Shown here in pieces: positions 8,394-19,200 of a stretch of 64,000 nt of DNA (its first letter is position 1; the number at the start of each line of letters is the position of its first letter). Position numbers and translations under genes: made by a program. Under the pieces are notes generated by a model. That model did no database searches, was not told the DNA's origin, and saw only the letters and a program-made list of their open reading frames with translations. The stretch comes from Sphingobacterium endophyticum (GTDB lineage Bacteria; Bacteroidota; Bacteroidia; Sphingobacteriales; Sphingobacteriaceae). The stretch spans positions 248,001 through 312,000 of the forward strand of contig NZ_ML771899.1 in the NCBI RefSeq assembly GCF_009733535.1. The letters are read 5' to 3'.

Positions 8394-11300
8394 TTAGAAG
8401 GTTAATCCAATTCCAAATACTACTTGTTTCATGGTCGGATAATTGGTTCCATTTACTTCGGGGTCAAATCCTTTGTATTTTGTAAATGTCCAGTAGTTCT
8501 CCATTGAACCAAATACACGTAGATTTTGAACAGCAATCTTTTGTGTTAATTCATTGGGAAAAGTATAACCCAGCTGAATGTTCTTGATACGCATGTAAGA
8601 TTTGTTCTGTAACCAAAAATCACTGTTAATGGTGTTTCGTGTGTTGGTATATGGTAGTAGCCTCGGATAGGTAGCATCCGTTCTTCCTTCTGTCCATCGT
8701 CCACCCACAATTTCTTGATTCAATTGGTAACCCCATCGAACGGTTGGAGTATAATGCAAATCTGTGTATACTAATTTATTCCCAGCAGCTCCTTGTAAAA
8801 ATACATTGAAGTCAAAACCTCTGTAATCAAATCCCAAATTGAAACCATAAGTTATTCTTGGCGCTGTCCCGTGCCCAACTGCGACTCTATCCTCATCATT
8901 GATTACGCCATCATTATTGGAGTCAATATATAGCAAATCACCTTTTTCAGGCTTACCGTAAGCGGCAAATGGATTTAACTGTTGATTAGTTTCTGGATCT
9001 ACTGGCGCATTTTTGATCATGTCTTCCACCAACTGTAAATCCGTATCGGTTTGGATGATCCGATCATGAAGCAAGATAAATTGGGTGTTAATGGCATATC
9101 CTTCTTGAAGTAGGTTAGCCCCTGAAATAGAGCGATCATCTCCTTTGAATTTGATGACTTTGTTGTCAATAAAGGTGAAGTTTCCACCAACATTAAAGTT
9201 AAAGTTCTCACCGATTTTATCGCGATAGGTCAAATTGGTTTCTATACCTCTATTTCTAACTTTTGCTGCATTGGTCCTGGGAATCGATGCGTCTCCAACC
9301 ACCATAGGAGCAGGTAAATTAATCAGGATATTATTGGTCGTTTTATCAAATACATCAACCGACCCACTCAATTTATAGTTCAATAAGTCAAAATCCAACC
9401 CCAAATTCAGTACGTTTGTGCTCTCCCAAGTCAATAGGCTATTGCTTAATCCGGTTTGAGCAAATCCTACAAATAATTGGTTGTTCAGGATGTAGTTTGC
9501 TGAACTGTACAATGTTTGGTATTCGTAGTTGTTGATTCCGCCGTTGTAAAAAAACACATCATCGACCGTTCCATTATTTCCTAGAGATCCATAGGAAGCT
9601 CTCAGCTTAAGCGTGGGCATCCAGCTTACATCGTAGAAATCTTCAGATGATATTTTCCAACCGACCGATGCTGATGGAAATGTCCCCCATCTGCTTTTGC
9701 CGCTCATAAATCTTGATGAACCATCTGTCCTCAGGTTCGCTTCCAATAGATATTTGTCGTCCCAAGATAGATTTAAACGACCGAAAAATGAACGCATAGC
9801 CCAGTCCGTGGTGTTCCCCGATGCTGATGCATCCATCGTTGCAGCATTCAATACGCTCAATGAAGGATCTATTAAATCTAATTTTGATGCGGCAAACCAA
9901 CCATCTTTTAAATATTCCTGGCTGGCACCAACCATAACCTCGTACTTCAGACGGCTATCTGCTGCAGTATTTTCATATTTAGCAATACCATCAATGTAAT
10001 AACGGTAGGTCTTGACAGATTGATTGGTCACCGAACTTCTTCCAGTTCCAGCTGTTGCAACGGAATTAGTCAAGAAATTCCACCGGTCATTGAAAACAGG
10101 CTGACTATATATAAAGTCATCGTTATAAGTATAAGTATAGGAACCTTCTAAACTCAAACCTTTGATAGGTCTCAATTTAGCGAAGAATCTGCTGACAAAC
10201 CTATTCTTGTTTATATCCCCTTTTTGAGCGTATAAACGATGTAATATGTTGTTTGATTGCGGGTCGTCTTCTGGATTGTTTGGTGAACCAAATCTACCAT
10301 CAGGGGCCCTTAATACCATGCCCGGAGAACTCGCGGCAGCATACAAAAAAACATCATTGATCAGGTTGGTTCCTATCATGGTTTTGGAAACAACACCATT
10401 GATGTTGGTTCCTAATGTCAACCAAGGTTTTATGTCCGCCTCAAGATTTATCCTTCCCGTATGTCTTTTATAAGTAGCTTGTTCAACAATACCTGGATTA
10501 TCCAATAATCCATAAGAACCGAAAAACTTGATTTTTTCACTTCCTCCCGTAAAGGATAGATTGTGGTTTTGTGATATTTTGTTTTGAAACAATGATTCTA
10601 CCCAATCAGTGTTGGGATACATTAATTGATCTCCATTTTCATTAGCTCGCCACAGGTCTATATTTTCTTGGGAAAAGATAGGCTTTGCGTTTGCGTCACC
10701 ATTTTTGTAGCCTTCGTTAACCAATTCCATATAGTCCGCATAGTTGGAAATCATCGTCATGACATTGGAAGGCTTCTGGGAAGAGAAGTAATTGTTGTAA
10801 ATTACTTTAAAATCATTGTTTCTTCCTTTCTTAGTGGTAATCAAGATAACGCCATTTGCAGCTCTGGATCCATAGATCGACGCTGATGCAGCATCCTTCA
10901 AAACGGAGATGCTTTCAACATCTTGAGGATTGATCAGGTTCATGTCGCCAACAACTCCATCGATGACAACCAATGGGTTAGCATTGTTCAGCGTTCCTTG
11001 ACCACGAACCCGTAGAGAGCCACCGTCCGCTCCTGGTCGACCTGATCCTTGGGTAACCGACAATCCCGGTGCCTGACCCGCTAGACCCGATGATAACGAT
11101 GTAATCGGTCTACTGCCAACAACGTCTGACATTTGAATGGATGACACGGCACCGGTTAGATTTTCTTTACGTTGAGTGCCGAATCCGACCACTATGACTT
11201 CTTCAACATCAGTTGAGGAGCTCTGCAAAGTAATCTCTAAAAAACCATTGCCCTGTAAAGCGACTTCTTTTGAAGCAAATCCTACCGAGCTCACTTGAAG

Positions 11301-11600
11301 AACCGAGTTTGCTGGAACGCTCGCTAGTTCAAAATTACCTTCAGCATCTGATTTTGTGCCAATATCGGTTCCTTTAAACTGGATGGTTGCTGAAGTTATA
11401 GGATTTCCTTGTGGATCTACAACCCTCCCCTTGATAGTTTCTTGAACCCTGTTGGAAAGATTTTCGGTTGTTTCAAAATTAATTTCATAGGCGTTAATTT
11501 GTTGGGAACTAGCCAAACAAATCGATAGCAGTAGGGGCCAGCTCACTTTTGGATTGAGCTGCCGTACTCCCTTTTTCAAAAGAGCGGAATTTAGTTTCAT
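8394..11600 (-). CDS. susC-like: SusC/RagA TonB-dependent outer-membrane transporter
   Basis: A 1,068-residue protein: signal region, a carboxypeptidase-D-like regulatory domain (VKGRV-type start at GRVVDPQGNPITSA, about residues 58-135), the TonB-box segment EEVIVVGFGTQ near residue 135, a plug domain (SLRVRGQGTLNNANPLVVIDG; VESISVLKDAASASIYG) and a 22-strand-type barrel to the C-terminus. It imports oligosaccharides across the outer membrane together with the downstream SusD, with energy from TonB. It is the first gene of a five-gene minus-strand operon running to GH88. No regulator gene lies directly next to it in the window. Confidence 0.97.
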   Translation of the reverse strand: MKLNSALLKKGVRQLNPKVSWPLLLSICLASSQQINAYEINFETTENLSNRVQETIKGRVVDPQGNPITSATIQFKGTDIGTKSDAEGNFELASVPANSVLQVSSVGFASKEVALQGNGFLEITLQSSSTDVEEVIVVGFGTQRKENLTGAVSSIQMSDVVGSRPITSLSSGLAGQAPGLSVTQGSGRPGADGGSLRVRGQGTLNNANPLVVIDGVVGDMNLINPQDVESISVLKDAASASIYGSRAANGVILITTKKGRNNDFKVIYNNYFSSQKPSNVMTMISNYADYMELVNEGYKNGDANAKPIFSQENIDLWRANENGDQLMYPNTDWVESLFQNKISQNHNLSFTGGSEKIKFFGSYGLLDNPGIVEQATYKRHTGRINLEADIKPWLTLGTNINGVVSKTMIGTNLINDVFLYAAASSPGMVLRAPDGRFGSPNNPEDDPQSNNILHRLYAQKGDINKNRFVSRFFAKLRPIKGLSLEGSYTYTYNDDFIYSQPVFNDRWNFLTNSVATAGTGRSSVTNQSVKTYRYYIDGIAKYENTAADSRLKYEVMVGASQEYLKDGWFAASKLDLIDPSLSVLNAATMDASASGNTTDWAMRSFFGRLNLSWDDKYLLEANLRTDGSSRFMSGKSRWGTFPSASVGWKISSEDFYDVSWMPTLKLRASYGSLGNNGTVDDVFFYNGGINNYEYQTLYSSANYILNNQLFVGFAQTGLSNSLLTWESTNVLNLGLDFDLLNYKLSGSVDVFDKTTNNILINLPAPMVVGDASIPRTNAAKVRNRGIETNLTYRDKIGENFNFNVGGNFTFIDNKVIKFKGDDRSISGANLLQEGYAINTQFILLHDRIIQTDTDLQLVEDMIKNAPVDPETNQQLNPFAAYGKPEKGDLLYIDSNNDGVINDEDRVAVGHGTAPRITYGFNLGFDYRGFDFNVFLQGAAGNKLVYTDLHYTPTVRWGYQLNQEIVGGRWTEGRTDATYPRLLPYTNTRNTINSDFWLQNKSYMRIKNIQLGYTFPNELTQKIAVQNLRVFGSMENYWTFTKYKGFDPEVNGTNYPTMKQVVFGIGLTF

Positions 11601-11647
11601 TGTGTTGATAGTTTATATATGGTTCTGTAATAAATTGGATATAAATT

Positions 11648-11701
11648 CCAAGATAGACCAGGATATAGGCTATTCAATAAAAATTTAACGAAAACGATTT
11701 C
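11648..11701 (-). promoter_or_regulatory. Candidate promoter and operator of the uronate PUL operon
   Basis: On the minus strand, TATCTTGG (11655-11648) approximates the Bacteroidota TAnnTTTG -7 box, 48 bp before the susC start. About 35 bp further upstream is GAAATCGTTTTC (11701-11690), an imperfect palindrome centred on CG that resembles LacI-family operators. Both are pattern matches only. Confidence 0.35.
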
Positions 11702-12619
11702 ATTAATCTGTTTAGTTGTGAACTGATAATGGTTAATATTAATGTATCCAATCATTATATTCTTGATTGGAGGGATAAAAAAATAGAAAGAACCAAATAC
11801 TCTTCAATTGAATAATAAATCTATCAGTAGTTGTCATTAGTAAATTATTGGGAATAAAAAAGTTTTAATTGTTAAATATCATTTCATATTTAAGTCTTCT
11901 GATCTTATCGGACCAATCATTAAGGAGCCAAAGTCGAACACTGAATATTCAGGATTCAACTTGATTTATCTGCAGATCGGCAACTTAACAATTCGAAATG
12001 TTTATCTTACCCAAGCTTCATTGGCAGATTTTAGATATTTTGATCAATACAAAAATTAGGTTGTATTTTTAAGGTGTAAATGAAGCAAATAGGCAAATAA
12101 CCGTTTTAGACATTCAGGTTTTAAAAACATTTCTTAGGGGTGGAAAGGAAGTTTTCTTATTGATAGCGAAAATAACTCCACCCTATAAAGCATTGCAAAA
12201 GAGAACAAAATGGTTAGACCGACAAGTGGTATTTTTGTGGCAAAGGAAGATTTGGTATCTGGACATGTAAATTGGAGAACAGGGGGACGCTTAAAGACAA
12301 ATTCTTTTTTGTCTGAAACTAATAATAAGCTAGGTATGATTTTGGCATGTGGAGCAATGCCCATAGGTACGAGCATGAATAAAGATAAATTATGACGAGG
12401 TCTAATAGGGCTACAACAATAACTTGATTACTTCTTGTTGGCTAGGAATACCTAATATCCAAAAGCTGTAACGTAAAGTTAAACCGGAGATCGGATACTT
12501 TTGAGCAAATATTAAATCGTAAAAAAATGGAGTCCAATATAAGAAGAGATGATTGCTAATTCTTTTTCTAAATCTTTAAATGCTAATTTTATTTTTTTTA
12601 TCATATAGGTCCTGTTAAA
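11702..12619. other. AT-rich stretch without a recognisable gene
   Basis: About 0.9 kb between the PUL and the WG-repeat gene. Short open frames on both strands near 12134-12395 overlap one another and match nothing I recognise. The position upstream of susC, where a PUL regulator often sits, suggests a lost or decayed gene, but I see no motif to support that. Confidence 0.4.
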
Positions 12620-13267
12620 TCAATTAATAACTTTTCCAGTATTATCAATGTAAAATTTCTTATTATTAATAGAGACTCGAGCTTTTCCATTTTTAAAAAA
12701 TGAAATGTAATCATAAATTGGAGTTACTATCACCCTCCCAGTTTTATCTATTAACCCAACTTTTATTTTTTTTGACGGATCAATAGATGTCCGTCTTTCA
12801 AAGGAATCTACCTTACAATTTACATAAAATGATGCATAACCTTCATGAAATCGTGTTACATAATCAAATTGGGTATTAATAATGATTTGCCCTTTCATGT
12901 TCGCAAAACCGAATTTCCCCTCAGAGTCCAGAATTCGGAACAGACCTTCAAATGCCATATCTGGACCTTCACTATTTATAAAAACGTTAAACAATTCCAT
13001 TCCTGAATTGTCAATTGCTTTCCACTCACCTAAATCAGAAACAAATCCTATTTCTCTTATTGTATCTGGGAATGCATACTGATATTTATTAAAAGGAATG
13101 ATAGTGTCACCATAATTGTTAATGAACGCAATATCGTTGAGAACACTCTTAGCTTTTCTTTTTGAGATTTTGATTAAGAGCTCATAATTTTCAATTTGAC
13201 CATATACATCTTCTATACAGAAAGAAATACTAAAAATCCCGAAAATAAAATAAACAAATGCTTTCAT
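12620..13267 (-). CDS. Secreted WG-repeat protein
   Basis: A 215-residue protein with a signal peptide ending near DVYGQ. The second half contains WG-type repeats: GKFGFANMKGQIIINTQFDYV, KVGLIDKTGRVIVTPIYDYI and KKFYIDNTGKVIN, each with the pattern G-hydrophobic-x-D/N-x-x-G-x-hydrophobic-I. WG repeats form beta-propeller-like or solenoid structures with no single known function. It is monocistronic and lies in AT-rich DNA. The cellular role is unknown. Confidence 0.8.
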   Translation of the reverse strand: MKAFVYFIFGIFSISFCIEDVYGQIENYELLIKISKRKAKSVLNDIAFINNYGDTIIPFNKYQYAFPDTIREIGFVSDLGEWKAIDNSGMELFNVFINSEGPDMAFEGLFRILDSEGKFGFANMKGQIIINTQFDYVTRFHEGYASFYVNCKVDSFERRTSIDPSKKIKVGLIDKTGRVIVTPIYDYISFFKNGKARVSINNKKFYIDNTGKVIN

Positions 13268-13527
13268 AAAATAAAGATTAAATGGATCAATTCATTTCAG
13301 GAAGCTTAAGTTGGGCATAGACCTACTTGCTTCTCTTATTGCATTGCAATAAGATTTTGAGTATCCTCCAGAGATACCTATGATGTTTTTATGTTGAAAT
13401 TTGATGGTCTTATGGTATACTTCAGGGTATATTCAATTAATTAAAAAATTCAAATTATCTTAAATAGCAAATCACAAATATTTTTTAAATTGGTGTAATG
13501 TACATTATTAATCTGAAAATGTTAATT

Positions 13528-14118
13528 ATGAAAAAATTAATTTTAATCCTTATCGCATTTATTGCTACAAATTCCTTTGCTCAAACAGCAAAAGATTTGA
13601 GTAAACCAGGAGTAACACTCTTTATGAATAATCAAAAAAGTGATAGTTCCCTACGTGTGATAGTTGTTGACCAGGAAAAAAAGATAAACCAACCACTATA
13701 TTTAATTAATGGTACTGTTGTAAAGGGCCAGCGAAAAATAAGACCTGAAACTATAGAAAAGATAGATATAGTCAAAATTGACACAATAATAGATAACCAA
13801 ACATATGTAGGTCAAATTCATATAAAGACCAAAGATGAATTTAAACCTGAATTTATTTCTTTAGCAGAACTGAAGTCTAAATATTCAAGCTTTAAAGGAA
13901 TGCCGGTAGTATTTACCCTTGATGGAGAAACTATTAATTCAGACGAAGGAAGCTATTTTGTCGATGAAAATAACCTCTTAACGATTGTCATTGACAAACT
14001 GCAAACCAACGGAAACATCGAGATAGGATTAATAAAATTATTGACTAAATCTAAAAAAAACATAGATGACCGAAATCAAATTATTCTCCGAGGTGAAAAA
14101 GCAGTTGTTCAACGATAA
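13528..14118 (+). CDS. Small secreted protein with a TonB-plug-like segment
   Basis: A 196-residue protein starting at the ATG that gives a standard signal peptide (MKKLILILIAFIATNSFAQ); an upstream in-frame ATG at 13498 would only add a hydrophilic tail. The segment QPLYLINGTVV...RPETIEKIDIVK resembles the 'PL-hydrophobic-x-I-D/N-G ... I-E-x-I-E/D-hydrophobic-hydrophobic-K' core of TonB-dependent receptor plug domains, but there is no barrel. Freestanding plug-like proteins of this size are known in Bacteroidota as uncharacterised proteins. The C-terminal half (about residues 105-196) is unrecognised. Function is unknown. Confidence 0.6.
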   Translation: MKKLILILIAFIATNSFAQTAKDLSKPGVTLFMNNQKSDSSLRVIVVDQEKKINQPLYLINGTVVKGQRKIRPETIEKIDIVKIDTIIDNQTYVGQIHIKTKDEFKPEFISLAELKSKYSSFKGMPVVFTLDGETINSDEGSYFVDENNLLTIVIDKLQTNGNIEIGLIKLLTKSKKNIDDRNQIILRGEKAVVQR

Positions 14119-14125
14119 AAAACAG

Positions 14126-14352
14126 TCACAGCGTATCTGACCTAATGTCATATTCTCTACTTAATTTCTGAAGATATCTGGATAAATTTCTAACGTTTTT
14201 TTGGTTCATCAATGAGGTATTCCGAAATGTGTGTTTTATCCACTGAAACGGATTTATTTTATGTTCTGCCAATAGACAAGAAGAAATATTCCATTGTTCC
14301 ATGCTGAGCTGTATGATCACTTCACGCAAAAAGATAGTTTTTTATATCAGTT
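14126..14352 (-). pseudogene. Remnant of an IS66-family transposase
   Basis: On the minus strand, the frame KNYLFA-stop-SDHTAQHGTMEYFFLS matches the IS66 transposase segment KNYLFAGS...A...YS; a TGA replaces the expected glycine codon. A frameshift then moves to LLAEHKINPFQWIKHTF, matching the IS66 C-terminal signature (K-x-x-x-(I/V)NP-(F/Y)-x-W-(L/I)K). Only about 75 codons remain and no terminal inverted repeats were found. This is a dead insertion-sequence fragment. Confidence 0.65.
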
Positions 14353-14496
14353 AATGGACTATTGACACTATCTATAAGATTATATAATCTGCTTGACAAA
14401 GCAAATATTTTTGAGTCTGATTAAAATCGGAACTTTGTGACCTGGTGACTTTCGGACAATCAGTCAAAATAACTTGATAGAGATTATTTAACCTAG

Positions 14497-14662
14497 CGTA
14501 TTACAGACACTTTCCAAATATTTGGATCATTTCGATCTCGAGGAAGTTTAATCTAAGGTGTTTACTTCAGAATCAGCAATTTCTTGGCTAAATGCATTAT
14601 CAAAGAACGAAATCATTGATGATAAAATGTTCGATTTCATCCCTGGTTAATATTTCTGACAT
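14497..14662 (-). pseudogene. Remnant of a phytanoyl-CoA dioxygenase-like gene
   Basis: Starting at a minus-strand ATG (14662), the pieces MSEILTRDEIEHFIINDFVL, then DNAFSQEIADSE and RDRNDPNIWKVSVIR in other frames, follow the order of the N-terminus of phytanoyl-CoA dioxygenase family proteins (hydrophobic F-I-x-x-G/D-F-V ... AFS-x-E-x-A ... DP-x-x-W). At least two frame changes and stops separate them, so the gene is dead. Identification rests on short motifs. Confidence 0.45.
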
Positions 14663-14881
14663 AATGTTTTAATCTATCGACTTTGTTAACAAAAGAATGT
14701 TCCCCAAGTCGCAATTAACAATAAATTTTATGAATGAAACACTGTAATGTAAAGATATAGTATAGGGAGCAGCTGAAGAAAGAACTTAAAAGAAATTATT
14801 ATAACATTGAGATCGTGGCCATAAACAAATATAATCTATATATTCAAAAAATAAACTAGAAATATACAAGAAAATTATCGA
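14663..14881. other. AT-rich spacer
   Basis: No gene, repeat or clear promoter seen. It separates two minus-strand units. Confidence 0.4.
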
Positions 14882-15256
14882 CTAACCCAAGCCGCCTTTG
14901 ATCTCTTTCAATCTATACAATATGATGTTCTGTATTAATTTCAATGGCAATGTTCTATCATTTGGAAATTGGATAACTGATTTTGACAACTTATACCCCT
15001 TTAGATCTTCCTCAAATTCCTTTAAGAACCTTTCGGTCCAAGGGCTTGATAGGCTGATATGGTTAGGAAATGCACAGTAATGTATCAGATAGGTTTTCTT
15101 CCCCACCTTCATGGCAGGTATCTGATAGCTGATGGATTCCTCAGCATCAGGAACAAGATCAAGAATTGTCTTTCGGATAATATCCAGTCTTTCAAGAACC
15201 TCACCCGTAAATGTTCCGTTATACTCATCAATTGTTTTGAAATTGGTCTTTGCCAT
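14882..15256 (-). CDS. DUF1801 family protein
   Basis: A 124-residue protein with the DUF1801 / YdhG-like signature: EVLERLDIIRKTILDLVPDAEESISYQIPAMKV at the start and FPNDRTLPLKLIQNII at the end. The fold resembles frataxin-like/YdhG domains; the biochemical role is unknown. It overlaps the end of the DoxX-like gene by 29 bp in the same direction, so the two are probably translated together. The protein is soluble and lacks a signal peptide. Confidence 0.85.
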   Translation of the reverse strand: MAKTNFKTIDEYNGTFTGEVLERLDIIRKTILDLVPDAEESISYQIPAMKVGKKTYLIHYCAFPNHISLSSPWTERFLKEFEEDLKGYKLSKSVIQFPNDRTLPLKLIQNIILYRLKEIKGGLG

Positions 15257-15623
15257 GGTTTCTTATTTTAATGCGGAAGATATATGAAACTGAAAGTATT
15301 GCTAGGATAATTATCGGGAAAAGCACATAGCCCATGATCCGGTCCACCATCAAATGACTGAAAGAGGCAAAGATCAGGTTAAATATCAATCCTGCATATG
15401 CCCATTCAACAATCCTGGGATTTAATTTTGGGACTATGAGAGCTGTTGAACCCAATACTTTGCAAACGATTAGTCCATAGGCGAAGTAATCCGGATAACC
15501 CAAGGGCTTGGTGCCCGCATTGAAGCTATCTGGAGAAAAAATGAACGCTGCCAGCGGCATCACCCCTTCAAACAAGAATATAATGGTTGTCGAAATCCAG
15601 AAAATGATCCTATCTCTTTTCAT
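15228..15623 (-). CDS. DoxX-like small integral membrane protein
   Basis: A 131-residue protein with four hydrophobic segments (IIFWISTTIIFLFEGV; YFAYGLIVCKVLGSTALI; VEWAYAGLIFNLIFASF; ILAILSVSYIF), which is the DoxX/DoxD-like membrane fold. I start it at MKRDRI because an upstream in-frame ATG (15656) adds an 11-residue non-membrane tail. DoxX-like proteins are often quinone- or redox-related, but the role here is unknown. It overlaps the DUF1801 gene by 29 bp as a two-gene operon. Confidence 0.8.
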   Translation of the reverse strand: MKRDRIIFWISTTIIFLFEGVMPLAAFIFSPDSFNAGTKPLGYPDYFAYGLIVCKVLGSTALIVPKLNPRIVEWAYAGLIFNLIFASFSHLMVDRIMGYVLFPIIILAILSVSYIFRIKIRNHGKDQFQNN

Positions 15624-15656
15624 TACTTTAAATATTTTAGGTGAATTGATATGCAA

Positions 15657-16152
15657 GTTTAAACATATTCTACTGCTCGAAACTTGTCATATGACAATTA
15701 ATTATATAATAATTAGGATCTTGCATTTAGATTGGTATTCAATCTTCTTCAGGTTAAAGAAAGCAAATTGCCATATTAGTTAAGTTCCAAACTGGATGAC
15801 CCATTATTTAACTTTGGCAAGCTAGCGCAGGTACCAGATTCAAATGCACCATATTTTTGAACCATTCCGTGCAAAATCATTCCGTTTCAGAATGTTCATT
15901 CCAATTTTTGACCTTGGGATCCCTAACTTGAAGGTCAATAAATTCAATATGATCTTTTGATAATTCATAATATACCCCTTTCAAAACCAAAATGTATTTA
16001 TAGTAATCAAATCAGTCTGAACAAAAAAATATCTGTCCAATACAGTCAATTACAGCTGTATTAGTTAAAGGGTTTAGCAATCAACATTCTTAATTTCATA
16101 TTATTAGGGGCATTGAAATAATTTTTTTCCATTTAAAAAAAATAAAAATTGC
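15657..16152. other. Intergenic stretch with one degenerate frame
   Basis: No intact gene. On the minus strand near 15885-15995 a 44-codon open frame without a start codon (containing LKGVYYELSKDHIEF and VRDPKVKNWNEH) may be a remnant of an unknown protein. The right end is the 5' region of the second susC gene. Confidence 0.3.
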
Positions 16153-16164
16153 GCAATCGATTGC
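16153..16164. promoter_or_regulatory. Perfect 12-bp palindrome, candidate operator of the second SusCD locus
   Basis: GCAATCGATTGC is a perfect inverted repeat with a central CG step, 65 bp before the susC start. It has the form of a LacI/GalR-family operator. A weak -7-like box TATACTTG follows at 16192-16199. No LacI-family gene is visible in the window. Confidence 0.45.
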
Positions 16165-16228
16165 TGGAAAAAAAATAAAAAATACTTTTTTATACTTGTT
16201 CTCATTAATCAATTTGTAATCCTAAATT

Positions 16229-19200
16229 ATGAAAAAGAAAAGAGGTAAACCGACAGGGGATCCTATCTCCGAATTGGCCCATTTTGTGCCAAAATGGAAG
16301 CAGGTTTCGATGTTAGCTTTGATGCTGGCCTCCCTGCACCCAACGCTTGCGAGCAACCATCCTTCTGACCTAACAGGTCGTACTTTTGAAAGAAACAATT
16401 ATCGGGCTTTCCAGAGCATTTTCACCGGGACTGTCAAAGATGCTTCTGGAAATTTGCTGCAGGGTGTGACCGTTTCAATAAAAGGTCAAACTAAAGCCCT
16501 AACTTCGACAGACGCAAATGGAAGGTTCGTTGCTGAAGTACCTGCCAATTCCGTGCTGATCTTTAAACTGGTTGGCTTTGAAACGATTGAAGTGCCGCTT
16601 TCCTCAGAAGAGAAGGACATATCGATAACAATGAATGAAGATTTGGCAGGAATTGATGAGGTTGTTGTCGTGGGATTTGGTACCCAGAAAAAAGAGAGCA
16701 ACGTGGGATCCCAGGCAACCATCAAGAGGGAGGAGCTAAAAGTTCCCGTTGCCAATCTTACAACTGCCATCGCCGGACGGTTGGCTGGGGTCGTGGCCAC
16801 CCAAAGGAGCGGAGGGCCAGGTAGTGGTGGTGCGAACCTTTTTGTTAGGGGAGTGTCAACATTTGCGAGCTCACCACAGTCGCCTCTTTTGATTGTTGAT
16901 GGTGTGCCGGACCGCGATATTAATAACATTGACCCTGAAGATATAGAAAGCTTTACGATACTCAAGGATGCGACTGCGACCGCCGTTTACGGAACCAGGG
17001 GGGCCAACGGTGTCATAATAATAAATACCCGAAAGGGTAAAGCTGGGAAACCATCCATATCTGCCGAACTGCAGCAAGGTATTACAGGCTTTACCTACCT
17101 TCCTGAATTTGTGGATGGGCCTACATTCATGGAACTTTTCAATGAAGGGCTGACAATGCGGGGCAAGCAGCCGTTCTATACCCCTGAAAGGATAGAACTC
17201 CACAGAAGTGGGGCTGATCCGGACCTTTATCCCAATGTTGATTGGTATGATGTCCTCTTTAAGGACAATGCAACTAGCAATAGGGCAAACCTCAATATAA
17301 CCGGTGGCGCAGACATTGCCCAATATTACCTTTCTTTGGGATATTATAACGAAACAGGCCAGTTCAGGACTGAAGATATTGATACATATAATTCAGCACT
17401 GAAGGAGGATAGGTTTAATTTTACGAGTAACCTGACAGTTAACGTCACTGCCAATACGAAGATTGATTTTGGAATAAATGGATATTTAAAGAATTACAAT
17501 GAACCGGCTAGGGGAAGGGATTATATTTTTGCGCTTGCTACCCAGACTTCGCCCCATGTAATTCCTGTCCGATACTCGGATGGATCGTGGCCATTTGTTA
17601 AGGGGGCTACGGAAAATCCTTATAAGGCACTTACACAGTCAGGCATAAACAATAGATATGATAACGTTGTTCGGTCTAACTTAAGATTGACCCAGCAGTT
17701 AGGATTTCTTACTGAAGGATTGAGCGCCAATGGACTTTTTGCATTTGATGCAACGGTACAGTCTGTCCTTTCCAGGGTTAGAAACCTACCGTCCTACTTT
17801 GCTGAAGGAAGGGACGAAGAGGGTAACCTGATCCTAAACAATACAGAGACAGGATCTCCGGATTTAAGTTTTGGGCTTGGAAGATCTTCAACAAGAAGGC
17901 TCTATGCGGAAGCTTCTCTAAACTATAACCGTTCATTTGGAAATCATGAGGTCGGAGGGCTTCTTTTGTTCAACCAGACAGATTTTTCCGATGCTGCCTC
18001 CAACGTAGGTTCTTATCAGGCGGCCATCCCTTACAGAAACCGGGCATTGGTCGGAAGGGCAACCTATGCATATGATAGAAAATATTTGTTTGAATCAAAT
18101 TTTTCTTACTCAGGCTCCGACAATTTTACGCCGAATAATAGATTTGGATTGTTCTCGTCAATTGGACTGGGTTGGGTTATCTCCAATGAAGGCTTTTTTG
18201 AACCTATAAAGGATCATATTAACCACCTTAAGCTAAGGTATTCCTATGGTTCATCTGGTAACTCAAATACTGGGAACCGATTTCTTTACCTAACTCGATA
18301 CGGTCAAAGTGGCGGTTCCTATAATTTCGGTATCCCCGGTTCACAGAGGGGCTTTACGGGATATGTAGAATCACTTATGCGGGGAGACGTAACCTGGGAA
18401 ACCTCTTATAGGCACAATATTGGATTCGAAATCAATCTCTTCAACAGCGAACTTCAGTTCATCGCAGAACTTTTCAAAGAAGACAGGGAAGGAATCCTAA
18501 TGCAGGGTCTGGATATACCATATGCTTCTGGCTTCAATTCAGGTAACGTCCCTTACAAAAATATCGGAGAGACGGCCAATAAAGGAATTGACCTTACACT
18601 TGACTATAATAAACAAATGACCAACGGTTTCTTCATGGCAAGGGGTACGATGAACTACAACTCAAACAGGGCAGTTAAGGATAATCTCCCTCCATGGGCA
18701 TTCCCTTATTTAAATAGAGAGGGACATCGTATTTCACAGCGTTTTGGGTATATCGATCAGGGCCTGTTCCAAAGTGACGAAGAAATTGCGAATTCGGCTT
18801 CCCAAGCAGGCGATGTCAGGGTGGGGGATATCCGTTACAAGGATCTTAATGGAGATGGTATCATTAATTCAAACGATCAGACTGCAATTGGATACGGCTC
18901 TACTCCGCTTTTGACCTATGGGATTACACTCGGAGGAGGGTTCAAGGGGTTCGATATGAGCCTGTTCTTCCAAGGGGCAGGAATGGTCGACTTGAATTAT
19001 GCAAGTGGTTTCGCTGTTACCCCATTTTCTCAAGGGGCAACCTACGGGAATATGTACACCAATCTCCTGGACAGATGGGATCCTGAAAATCCCGAAAAAC
19101 AAACACTGTATCCAAGGCTTTCAACAAATGAAACGGTTACTACAAATTACTATGGGAGTACCTGGTGGATCAAAAGGTCCGATTTTATAAGATTGAAACA

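Noticed and set aside
12134..12395. Overlapping open frames on both strands that could be a small gene
   Set aside because: They overlap each other, have no recognisable motif or ribosome-binding context and lie in AT-rich spacer.
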